From the NCBI GenBank assembly GCA_024734555.1, contig JANPWX010000028.1, positions 2,663,517-2,727,516 of the forward strand: a DNA stretch of 64,000 nucleotides. Reading direction: 5' to 3'. The notes under the pieces are model-generated. The model did not search any database and was not told where the DNA came from. It saw nothing but the letters and a program-made list of their open reading frames with translations. Shown here piece by piece: positions 11,101-20,527 of the stretch. A program made the position numbers and the translations under genes. Within the stretch, counting starts at the first letter, position 1. Each line of letters starts with the position of its first letter. This stretch comes from Trochalopteron elliotii (taxonomy: Eukaryota > Chordata > Aves > Passeriformes > Leiothrichidae).

Positions 11101-14100
11101 TGTACAAAGAAAAAGAGGTAACTTGTATAAAGCAATAAAAGCCGAAAAATTATTAGCATCACTTTGAAATGTCTCAGCTGGGTTATACCTTTCATGTCAC
11201 TCAGTGCTCAAGCCTGACGCTGCTTGTTCAAGAACATTTACCTATTTGCACTTCTTTCAGCACAGCACTGGTTACAATGCATTGGTTTTTTGACTGTTCT
11301 GTAACTGCAGCAGAGCCAAAACACAGAACTTCATCAAACAGCAGCTTTAACTCCTTTCATACCAGCAGTTCCTGGGTAAAGGAGGGGAACATTGGTAGTA
11401 AAATATCCAATAGATGATAGATAATATTTACTTGACAATAAATTAGAGAGGCTTTAAAAATACGTATCTTCACTGCTAAGAATATTTTGGTGATCTGTTT
11501 TGTTTCTTTTTTACTAATTCAAATGTATTGTCTGTCAGGTGAGCTGCACTCATTTTTTCCTCAGAGTATATGTGTCCCAGAACATAATCTTCTAAAAGTA
11601 TCAGTACAGTGATTTCTTCTAGTATGACAAGACAGTCTCAAACCTTATCCTCCCTGCATAAATATGTGTGTCTGTGTGTGTGCTTAGACTATTTTCACTG
11701 GATCAGTAGAATCTACTTGTCAGAAGAAGCAGAAATTTATGGGACTGTTTTAAATATTTAATGCTAGTATTTCAAACAGTTTGTCTGCTGCTCATTCTAT
11801 TATAGATGCTCTACCATTATTCCATTTTAGGTTCAGATTTTTTTAAATGTCATTCCATAGAGATAAGTATATGTGTTTCAAAGATTCAAGTAAGTGAGTT
11901 TTAATTTTATGATTTTGATTCTGTGACAAGCAGTAAGATGAATGACGTATTTTGTGGGGCTTTGTAACTAATATTCAGTGCACTGCAATTACCCTATAAG
12001 TAGCATTAAGGTGAGGTTTAAATTATTTTTTCAGTAGAATTTTTGCATGCATATTTTTATGATTAGGTTTTACAGATGCCAAAAGCAACTGTGTGAAATC
12101 TATCAATACTTTCCACTTCCACTGATTTCAGTACAGTTTTTTGTTTGTTGGAAATCATGAAAAATGAGAAACAGGTATACAGTGGGATATTTGCAAGTGG
12201 AAACACAATTTAATTAGTTTGTATTTCCTACAGCCAGCAACCAAAGTATTAAAAAGGGACCACAGCTCACAAAAGGTGTACAAACCAGTGGATGCTTCTT
12301 ACCAGCAGAACTTCTTCCAGAATCAGAACTTGTTTGTAGTGACACGGCAAACAAGAAAGAAGGATTTCTTCCTAAAATAGTGAGTTCCATAAAAATTTGA
12401 GACCTAGTCCAGATAATTCACCTATCAGATTATAAAATGTAGAGCTTATATTTTAGAAATGCGTAAATATACATGTGTAAATATATAGAAAATACAATTT
12501 CAAAAACATTCTATTCTTTAAGACAAGATCTACCTCTCTAGAAATATGCTCCATTTTTTTGAGAGTTTATCATATTCTCTGTCTTACTGAGAGACATCAG
12601 CTCAATTTTCTTTTTCTGCCACTGTTACTTCTTTGAAGTTTTTAAGACTTCATTTTCCGTTTCACCCTTTTTCTAATGCTTATTTAAGCAATCTGTTAAA
12701 CAGTGATGGCTGCCTTCTCTCTGTTTTCTCTTTGGTCTTAATTGTGGTTTCTTTTCCTTTCCAGAATGATTTCACAATGCATAAATCTAATACTTCTCTT
12801 ATTGTCACAGTGCTGGTATTTCTTCCTGTTTTCCAGCTTTGTCAATATGCTTGGATTTTTTTGTTTTTTTTCATTTCCCTTTTTAGTACAAAACAGTACC
12901 AATTAGAAGTCTTGCTAACACTTTTGTGACCCCAGGCCAAAATCAGAGATTTGTAAGGTATAATGAATCAGAATGACCCAGGTTCTGGTACAAATTGTAC
13001 AAATTCTGATTACATGAGGCTAGGGCCTTTTTTTTTCAGAAATAGTGCTCTGAGGATGGTCTTGGCTGGCTTCCTGTTAGGGCTGAAGCTTTTTTCATGG
13101 CAGTTTCATTTGTATGTTCTCTCTTCCCAAGACCTTTCGTTAACTACGGATGTAGTTTAATGTATTCTTCCAGTATATACCTGAGTGTGTGAGTTACAGA
13201 ACCACACAGTTGGTACAAGTGCAGCTCATGGAGTCCAGCTCTGTGTTCTTTATATGGCTATTGCTTTAAATAATGTAAATTAGATTTGGTTAGTCTATGT
13301 TTTCATCAGTTTTTAAAGTCAAGCATTTTAAATACCTGGCCACCATCTCCTTATGTAGTTTATATATTTTAATATAACAATGATAACCTTATACACGAAG
13401 GAAAAGTACTTGAATGTTTTTTGGCTAACAGTCGTCTTTTCTTTGTTCGTTAAGTAGTAGCTGTTTCTCTTAGAAGGGTATTTTTAATCTAGAAGTTTAT
13501 TTTATTCTAAAATAAGCACAACCTACAAAGTTAACTCCCATGTGTTGGATTATGCTGACTTTCTCTTCACTTCATTGCCACTACATTTCTGTTAGTGATT
13601 TTTATTGCTGTGTTAATATCTTTTCTGCAGGTTCTTGCCTTTTACGTATGGATGTATAGTCACTAGCTAAAATTGTCATCTGAGATTAAACCTTTCTCTT
13701 TGATTGTTTGTTACTTAATACTCCATAAATTTAAGTACCAAAATGAAATTGCCTGAATCTACAACCTACTCACTTGAGTAAAAAGGTCAGATTGTGCAAG
13801 TAGAGGGCAACTAATAGCTTGCTTGTTAAGTGAATATGATGGTGAAATGTGGCCTTCTATTAAACTCCTTGAAGAAGACAACTTCTGGGTTCTAAGGAGA
13901 ACACCCAGAGAGTGATAATTTTACTTTATGGCATTGGAGCTGCAACTTCCCTGAAATGGGCAATGCAAAATAGAGTTAATTGTCTATTCATTTTGTTCCA
14001 GATGTATAAAAGTATACTAGAAGAGATAATATTTTTATTTTGGGGGCAAACCTCTGGGTCATCAAAGGTGGTTTGGTTTAAGTTGACCTACTCATTTTAT

Positions 14101-16945
14101 GTTCAGCAAGTAAGAATGTGATTTCAGAATGACAGAGAAGTTCTTACAATTTTGTTAGGTTATTTGTTTTATTGATTGGTTATTCCCGTCAGCTTCAATT
14201 TTCTATTAATTTATTTCAGGAAAAAGAAACTCAAGACAAAGGATGGAAAGAACAAACAGAACTCCTAAGACAAGACCAAGACAGGGAGAGGGAAGAGAAA
14301 CATTTTCAGGAAATACAGTCCTTAGAGGAAAGGGTTCCAAAACTTCCTGACGGTAAGGAAAATGGGCAGCTGAAGGCTGAAAAATGCACCATAGAATACT
14401 AATCAAGTGAGGCTGCTGGTTTCTGGTGAGAAGAGCAAAATGATTTTCAGAGATCACTACAGTGGAAAATTATTTTCAGTTATATTATGCAAAGAAGAAT
14501 CAGAAAGAAATACAGGATATAGAATAATCTGTGCCCTGTACTCAGCTGTGATTAAGTATGCAGCAGCAAAAAATGCTGTCCAAAAAAAAGTATTGGGGTT
14601 TGGGAGATTGTGCTTTACAAAACAAGAATGACATAGAAGGTAAATGCTGATGTTATCTCTGACTTGCTAAATGCTATTGAGGTAGGAAGTAGATTTTTAC
14701 TATTGTAGAATAAATCTGTTTTCCTTAATATAGCCTCTTTTTTTCAGTATTTTCTACTGCCTTATATAATTTGAAATCTTAGTTTCTCTTTTCAGGTCTG
14801 ATTATCTGAATCATTTGGTGTGATTATTTGAGAAATGTCAGTTTCTATCATTATATATCAGTATTGCTTTTTTATTCATTTGGTTTTCACAGCATCTTAA
14901 TGACTTAAATACACAAGTCAGTCTCAAGTATTTTAGATGGACTGCAATGCACTCTGTCATGTTAAAGAGCTCTTTCAGTGATTGCAGTTAATGAACAGTA
15001 GTACTTATTCTATATGACAAGAATTCTAAAAATCTATAGCTGCTTTCAGAGGTAAAATCTGTGAAAAATCTTCTATCACGTCTTACATAAGCCAAGAATC
15101 TGATTTTATGTCTCTGAATAAGATGATTTAACCACCTTACCCGTCATACAGTATAAGCTGGTATTTCCCCCACCTTACAGAGAGAAACATGGCTCTTTAC
15201 TTAACTTGTAGAATGATCTGCTGTTGAAAAAATATCTGTGTTTAATATATTAACTGAACTATTGCAATTGTTTCTGAAATCCTGGGCTGAAGTACAGTAG
15301 GTAACATGGAACTTTGTGAAAACCTAAGTCAGAAATTTGAGTAAAGTGTTCAAAGGAGAATGCCACTGTGTTGGAGGGGCCAAGTAGTCATATTCCACTT
15401 TTGCCCAAATACACATCTGTTATCTTGGGGAAAAAATATTTTGAAGAGAGAAATATTTGAGAAGCTTCCTCCTTCTTCTACATATAAGTATTTTCAGGTT
15501 CCGTCTGTAAGTTGCTGTTTTGTACCTTTGGTGTCCCTCCATAGCTGTGCACAGTCACTCTGAGTCCACACAGTGATGCACAGAACACTCATGTAAAGGT
15601 CTTTTCTGTATGCAGCTGATGCAGAGTATTTTAAATCATTCACTGCTTGAAACAGGTGATGACTCCTATGACTTTGAGGCCTGATAGCTTCACAGAAATA
15701 GTTCCTTTTATGAAAAGAAAAAAAAAGAACCCACACATATATCCCAGGAGTGTCCTAATGTCAGCGGTGATGACAAATAAAAATAAAGTACTGTGCAAGT
15801 AAGAACTGTTAAAATCAGTAATGTTGTATTCATTTTCGTTCAAACTCAAGAAATGGGAAGGCAATTGGCAGAAATCAAATTGCTTTGAAAATTCTAAAAT
15901 ACGGGTAATGTCCCAATGCCTTTGAAAGATGACAGTAAACTTCTATATCTTATCAGAGAACCAGGAGTGGATTTACTTGCAATTTCTGAAGAATTTTTTT
16001 TTTTGCAGCAGGAAAATGACATTGTGCATAGAAGAGCATATTAAAAACTCAGTGACTTCTGCTTGCATTATTTTCAAAATCTTATAAGGGTATTTTAAAA
16101 TTAAAACATTTTAAATATTGTTCAAACATTTTTTTGCAGAGTGGCAAAGGAAAGAATATGACAAAATTAAAAAGGAAAGCAACTTTTTATTGGATAAAGA
16201 AGAGAAAATAAAGATGGAGACAGAAATCCACAAACCTGAAGTAGAGAGAGAAAGTGTTGAAACGCTGGAAGAGCGGCAAAAAAGAGAGTTCCTGCTTGCT
16301 AAAATGCAAGAAATTGATAGAGAAATTCAAAATACAACAAAAATGAAACCAACTTCCCAAGCACCACTCATAAATACAGCAAGAAAATCTGATTCCCTGG
16401 AGAAAAAACAGAAAACTAATCCATTCTTTGAGATTCCTGGGAAGGTTACTAATGGATTTCCTGTAAAGGACAGCCAGGATGATGGCATAAGAGCACAAGG
16501 ACAGAAGCAACGAAACGTCAGGACTGTAAATTTAAGCAGTGACTTAGCTTTTGGTAGTTATGTACCTTCCTTTGGGAAGGGATCAGGGAGACCAAGTTGG
16601 CTCACTCAAAAAGGTGACAAATTAGAAGAAAATGTTAAGGAAAACGCAGATTTTGATAGTAAGAGAGAAAAGAAGTCCAATTTAATGGAACAACTCTTTG
16701 GAAGCAGTGCCAGTACCATTGTTCTTTCTAAAAATAACAGTACACCACCTTTGGACATAGATTGGGACTCTAGTAATAAGCCTTTTGTTGATAAAAACAG
16801 CAAAGCCAAAGTAAAAGAAGACAATGGGCTTTTTGGTGAAGGAAGAAGCCTAAACAGACCCCGTTTGCAGTACACTACACACAAGCCAGGAGTTAATACC
16901 CTTGGTTCTTTAGAAGATGAAATTGAAGAGGTAGTCCTACAGTGA
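4938..16945 (+). CDS. LCA5: Lebercilin (LCA5), complete seven-exon coding region
   Basis: The coding sequence joins 4938-5136, 7569-8098, 9647-9784, 11021-11117, 12234-12379, 14220-14352 and 16140-16945. That is 2049 nt: 682 residues plus TGA; human lebercilin has 697. Every junction has AG/GT borders and matching phase. Residues 1-66 form a Ser-rich acidic N-terminus beginning [16 protein letters not shown] conserved basic 'GFRSQSL' segment lies near 85-91, and the lebercilin coiled-coil domain runs from about 107 to 307. A variable charged region spans about 308-414 and contains a TKGVQT motif. The C-terminal part has conserved FGSYVPSF (about 552-559), NLMEQLFG (about 595-602) and an acidic end [10 protein letters not shown]. 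In other vertebrates lebercilin localises to the ciliary axoneme and basal body and binds the intraflagellar transport machinery. Human loss of function causes Leber congenital amaurosis 5. The ATG at 4938 has a good context (AAAAATGG) and matches the known N-terminus. I see no frameshift or premature stop. The least certain parts are the exon 6 and 7 borders, where similarity to the mammalian protein is low. Confidence 0.95.
5137..7568 (+). other. LCA5: LCA5 intron 2
   Basis: The intron starts GTAGGT and ends in a pyrimidine-rich acceptor, TTTTTATTTTTCCTCTCTCAG. The interior is AT-rich, with no recognised repeat or RNA gene. Confidence 0.9.
7569..8098 (+). CDS. LCA5: LCA5 coding exon 3, start of the lebercilin coiled coil
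   Basis: This 530-nt exon completes Ala67 and encodes residues 68-243. It carries the conserved GFRSQSL segment, [17 protein letters not shown], and then long heptad-rich helices ([52 protein letters not shown]). These match the human protein closely and make this the most conserved exon. It ends on a codon boundary (Lys243) before GTGGGA. An ATG at 7544 belongs to the intron and is not the start. Confidence 0.96.
8099..9646 (+). other. LCA5: LCA5 intron 3
   Basis: AT-rich intron with a GTGGGA donor. Its acceptor (TTTTGTTTTAATGGAAG) has a weak pyrimidine tract. A low-complexity run with three diverged copies of a TATTTTAATTT-like unit sits at about 8664-8707. Nothing else was recognised. Confidence 0.88.
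9647..9784 (+). CDS. LCA5: LCA5 coding exon 4, coiled coil
   Basis: Forty-six codons (residues 244-289), in phase 0 at both ends. The translation [17 protein letters not shown] aligns with the human segment ELSKNLELSTNSFQRQL, and the rest continues the coiled coil with [11 protein letters not shown]. The acceptor tract is weak, but the frame and the homology fix it. The donor is GTAAAA. Confidence 0.93.
9785..11020 (+). other. LCA5: LCA5 intron 4
   Basis: The intron runs from the GTAAAA donor to the acceptor CATTTTTCATTCACAG. Close to its 3' end, 10942-10980 forms a perfect 11-bp inverted repeat, described separately. No mobile element was recognised. Confidence 0.9.
10942..10980. repeat. 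Perfect 11-bp inverted repeat near the exon 5 acceptor
   Basis: ATTTCATTTAC at 10942-10952 is exactly complementary to GTAAATGAAAT at 10970-10980, with a 17-nt loop. The loop itself contains CCAG/CTGG. It ends 40 nt upstream of LCA5 exon 5, around where a branch point would lie. Confidence 0.8.
11021..11117 (+). CDS. LCA5: LCA5 coding exon 5, end of the coiled coil
   Basis: This exon encodes residues 290-321 and the first base of codon 322. The translation [21 protein letters not shown] matches the human end of the lebercilin domain (EKERELDIKNIYSNR). It leaves phase 1 before GTAACT. Confidence 0.93.
11118..12233 (+). other. LCA5: LCA5 intron 5
   Basis: AT-rich intron with a GTAACT donor and a TATTTCCTACAG acceptor. 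It contains a short TGTG run near 11665-11682. Nothing else was recognised. Confidence 0.85.
12234..12379 (+). CDS. LCA5: LCA5 coding exon 6, variable central region
   Basis: It completes Ala322 and encodes residues 323-370. The segment TKGVQT is shared with human lebercilin and anchors the exon. The remainder ([18 protein letters not shown]) is poorly conserved. The phase fits both neighbours. The donor GTGAGT after ATA is strong. Confidence 0.85.
12380..14219 (+). other. LCA5: LCA5 intron 6
   Basis: AT-rich intron with a GTGAGT donor and an acceptor after TTCTATTAATTTATTTCAG. No repeat or RNA gene was recognised. Confidence 0.83.
14220..14352 (+). CDS. LCA5: LCA5 coding exon 7, charged region
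   Basis: It encodes residues 371-414 and the first base of codon 415. The product is very rich in Glu, Lys, Arg and Gln ([19 protein letters not shown]), like the charged stretch before DEWEREELDKK in human. The donor is GTAAGG. The G left over at 14352 joins AG at 16140 to give Glu415, restoring a DEW motif across the junction, which supports both borders. Confidence 0.87.
14353..16139 (+). other. LCA5: LCA5 intron 7
   Basis: The last intron runs from the GTAAGG donor to the acceptor TTCAAACATTTTTTTGCAG. It is AT-rich unique sequence with no recognised element. Short ORFs at 14407-14631 and 15360-15563 show no supporting features. Confidence 0.87.
16140..16945 (+). CDS. LCA5: LCA5 terminal coding exon 8
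   Basis: It completes Glu415 and encodes residues 416-682, ending in TGA at 16943-16945. Segments shared with the mammalian protein are the [17 protein letters not shown] helix, [27 protein letters not shown] and the final acidic [10 protein letters not shown]. The segments between them are variable, Ser/Lys-rich and probably disordered. The exon is intact, with no frameshift or internal stop. Confidence 0.95.
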
Positions 16946-17555
16946 TCGTGTTTTATATGTTTCATATGTAAATACTGAAAAACTATTTTCTTGTAATATT
17001 TATTAGATGTAGATTTGAAATATTTCAGATTTATTGTAAAGCCTTATGAAGGAATAATTTACATAAATGAGTATGTGTATAGAGGAGAGATGCAGAGGAG
17101 AGATGCTTGGGTTTTTTTACCTGTAGGCTGCTCACAGTACACTGTTTTTCATTTGGAATATTTCTTTTAGGCCTCAGATACTTTCTTTCTCAGGCATTTG
17201 GAGAACCTCTTAACTGTGCCAGGAGAAGGCGTGTGTAATAACAGTCATGAAATGAGCAGAAGAGACGTTCTTAGCACTAATTCTCTTAGAAAGAGAATAT
17301 TTTACGTTGCTGTTGAGTTATCTCTGAATATCCAACAGAAGCACAATTAACTCAGGAACAGCTGCTCCCTCCTTTTGCATAGGTTTCTTGTGAACCTTAC
17401 TACCAAATGCATCTAACTCTTCTCATATATTCAGATTACATTTGTTATACAATGCCATCTTTTGTAATTATTGAATTTTCTATGTAAAATTCCAATCATT
17501 ACTAAGTAATTTTTAAACAAAATTGTTTTATTAAATGAGTTGGGTAAATTTCTTG
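16946..17555 (+). other. LCA5: LCA5 3' UTR (probable)
   Basis: AT-rich sequence follows the stop codon. It carries a perfect 13-bp tandem duplication (AGAGGAGAGATGC) at 17081-17106. The end is inferred from the ATTAAA at 17530-17535, which is followed by a GT-rich stretch (TTCTTGTGTGTAG). Longer transcripts are possible; AATAAA-like signals also occur near 18635, 18670 and 18915. Confidence 0.5.
17530..17535 (+). promoter_or_regulatory. LCA5: Candidate LCA5 polyadenylation signal (ATTAAA)
   Basis: ATTAAA is the commonest variant poly(A) signal. A T/G-rich downstream element begins about 14 nt later. It is the first well-placed signal after the stop codon. No transcript evidence is available here. 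Confidence 0.45.
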
Positions 17556-20012
17556 TGTGTAGATCATCTTTAACACAAAGTTCTGACATTTTATATCATA
17601 TTATTGATATTGGGGGGGAGTTGGTTGCAACTTTGCTCAGGATGTGATTTACTGGTTGTTGCTGTGTACACGAATTAAAAAGATAGGCAATGAATAATTT
17701 AGCAGAATCATTCTAGAAAATGAGGTGAAGGTCATTCCTTAAGCTGAAGGTCATTCCTTACTAGAGCAAGAGATTTTGAAACACCTCTCTGATAAGCTCC
17801 CTCTGAGCCTGATTCAAAACACACTAAAATACCAAGAGTTCTTACCATTTAAAGATGCATTGAGTCAAGATTTTTCTGAACACAGTGGCTCTTCTGAAGA
17901 GAAAGGCTGGTGTCTTTATCATGCAGTAACTCTGTTTGCTCCTACCATTCAGAAAGAAAATTAGTCACAGATCCAGATCCAGGGTGCAGGACAGGTCTCA
18001 CCAGGTATTTGGTAGTGAAGAGCAGCTCGTGTTCACCTGCTTGCTTACAATCCCAATTGCATTCATTGTAATATTGCAGAACTTATCTGGCTCATTTTGC
18101 CTGCAGATGGTCAGGAAAATATTAACCAACACCAGTGAATTTAACTCTCTGTTATTTTCCTGCTATGGCTTTTTGATGTGAATACTGTGGCGTAAGAGGT
18201 AGGAGAGGGCTGTGGGTAAACACTGTGGGTGTTTGTGACTGGGTGGTTACTTGTCCTACCTGTGGGTGGTGCTGCCCTTCAGGAAACAGGTGCTTTGCTC
18301 CTGAAGATGACATTGAGGTGGATTGTTTATTTTTATTTCCTGTGGTTGAGGATTCTAAGACATAAAACAATAATGGATCTCCTGCAGTTATTAAGGATCA
18401 TGTAGTGTATGGAGGGGACTATTGGTTTTGTTTTTTTGCAAGTCAGCTCATTAACATCAGGCAAATTCAGATCACGCTACTATTCAGTACAACTCTTATG
18501 CTGATGTGCCCTGCTGTTTCAATTACAAATGTAGTTTCTAAGCTGTTTTTTATTATCAGCCCTTTCTTAAGTTCACAAATATTCACATCCTGTTACCAGC
18601 CTCTTCCTAAAGCATATACTGTGGTGATTCACACCAAAATAAAAGGTGTATTTGCATTAGGAAGGTAAAAATAAATTGATATGCTGGAAGCAGTGTTGCA
18701 GGAATAATTTCTCTTTTCCTCTCATGGCTGTCCATCTCTACAGCTTATTCTTTTCTTTTGCTGCACTTTTTAGTTTTAGTCACTGGCACAAGTTCCATTG
18801 CAGATAAAATGTGTAAAAGCAGAGATAATCTTCTGATTGGGAGGAAACATCTGTGTCCTTGTAACATCTCTAAGTGGCATTTCTGCTGTGGAGTAACGGT
18901 TTTCTACTCACTGGAATAAACTTTTGCAAGGTCTTAAAAGGCTGTGTAGACCTTACAAATGGGCACATTGATCCCCTGTAGTCCTCTGGACCCCTGGTCT
19001 CAGCTGCTGTAGCTGGACAGTCTGCATGTTGCTTTTAGTGGTGGCAGTGTCTTAACAGCACTTGACTGCAAAAAAATCCAACTTTTGCAGTAAAAAGTAG
19101 GTCACAACAGTTTTGATGATGATTTGTGTATGATTTGATGTTTCTGTCCAGTTGTAGGTTCTGTTTGATGTTTAGACCATATGGCTATTACATCTGTTCT
19201 TACTTTCCTTCTGAACCATCAAAGGTGATGGAAGAAATTCCTCTATTCCAACAACGAAGGATCATTAAAGTTTCATTAAAAGTTTTAGTGGAATATTCAG
19301 GGACATTATTACTGCCCTGGAAAAAATGGTCTTACAGTTCTTACAGGTCCCCAAGAGAGTGGTCATCAAACAAAAGTATCTGAGGAGCATCTGATGAGGG
19401 TGAGCAGGGTCAGGGCTCACCTGACAGAGGAAACAGGGAATTTTAAGAAGAAATATTTTTCTCTTTGAAAGAGGAGATGAACTGTTGAGTGTGTCAGGCG
19501 GAGTATAAAAGATGTTCTGTAATCCAGAAGAAACGTGAACCGCTGGAGGAGAACTTGGGAGACCTTTCACAACTCTGAACCGAAGCCTCTCAGCTGAGGG
19601 AAGAAAAGGGAAGTGGGAAATGCATAAACATCTTGAATATTTTTCCCGGATCTGTGGTATCTTTGGGCTAGCTAAAAAGTGAAAGGTGGAGGGGGAGTGA
19701 TTTTCCATAACCTTATGGGATCCTATGTTTGTGATTTTGCTTTTTCTATTGCACCCATGTGTAAAGAGGTGAATTGTAAATCTATGATGACACTCACAAA
19801 ATGAGGACACTTAGAGAAGATGAGCTTAGGCTACTTGGTAGCCTCAGGTTCATTGCTGATCCTGAGACAGAAGGTCTTATCCAGCCAGGCCTGAGCCTAT
19901 TTGCACTGCCAGGAGATGGGACAGTGTTGCCATGCCTGTTTTTCAAGCTGGCTAGCCTCAGCACAGGTAACAGTTTTTCTTTCAGTGGGATCTTTTTCGC
20001 TCGAGCTGCTCC
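17556..20012. other. Intergenic, no gene recognised
   Basis: Unique-looking sequence downstream of LCA5. It includes a 16-bp direct repeat (TGAAGGTCATTCCTTA at 17726 and 17745, period 19). A 181-codon minus-strand ORF (19265-19810) has no recognisable similarity. Part of this stretch may be a longer LCA5 3' UTR. Confidence 0.6.
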
Positions 20013-20527
20013 TGTGTGGTGATGGCTGGAGGATGAAAAGGGGGGACTCCAGAGACGCTGGGTCACACGAGTTTATTGGAACCCCGGCGTGGGGCCCTCA
20101 CCTCGAGAGTCAGCGTGCCGAACACCCCGGCTGACCCTCGGGTGAGACCTTATAACTGGGGGTGTTACACAGAAAGGGAACCAATAAGGTTTTACAGGGG
20201 GGTGGCTGGTCTCATAAACAAACATACAAAACAACCATACAGTGAACATTAGAAGGTGACAATCAGAATTCTGTCCAATCACTCGATGAATCTTCCAGAA
20301 GTGGGGAGCGACCCCAAAAATGTTATACAGCAACAGGTGGCTGTCTATGAAGTGATGGACAGTTAACTGTCTTTGGGGGGGAAAACTTAGGGAGAATACA
20401 GAACCAATCACAGAACTGTTACTGGGGAAAAAACAGGGATAAACCGAACGTGGGTAACAAAAAGAAGTACAGAGAACAAACCAATTTACAAAGAACATTA
20501 ACTTATGAATTAAAGTTGAAAAATGCA
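20013..20527 (-). mobile_element. Probable solo LTR of an endogenous retrovirus, reverse orientation
   Basis: Read on the minus strand, this segment has an AT-rich U3-like part (20200-20527) and a TATA-like TTATAA near 20150. A GC-rich R-like part follows, then an AATAAA poly(A) signal at 20072-20077, about 75 nt after the TATA. A short U5-like end closes it. CCAAT-type boxes occur at about 20182, 20275, 20404 and 20482. The bounds given start with TG, end with CA and are flanked by a 4-bp direct repeat, CTCC (20009-20012 and 20528-20531). Four bases can match by chance, so the exact ends are tentative. No gag, pol or env sequence was recognised beside it. Confidence 0.6.
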
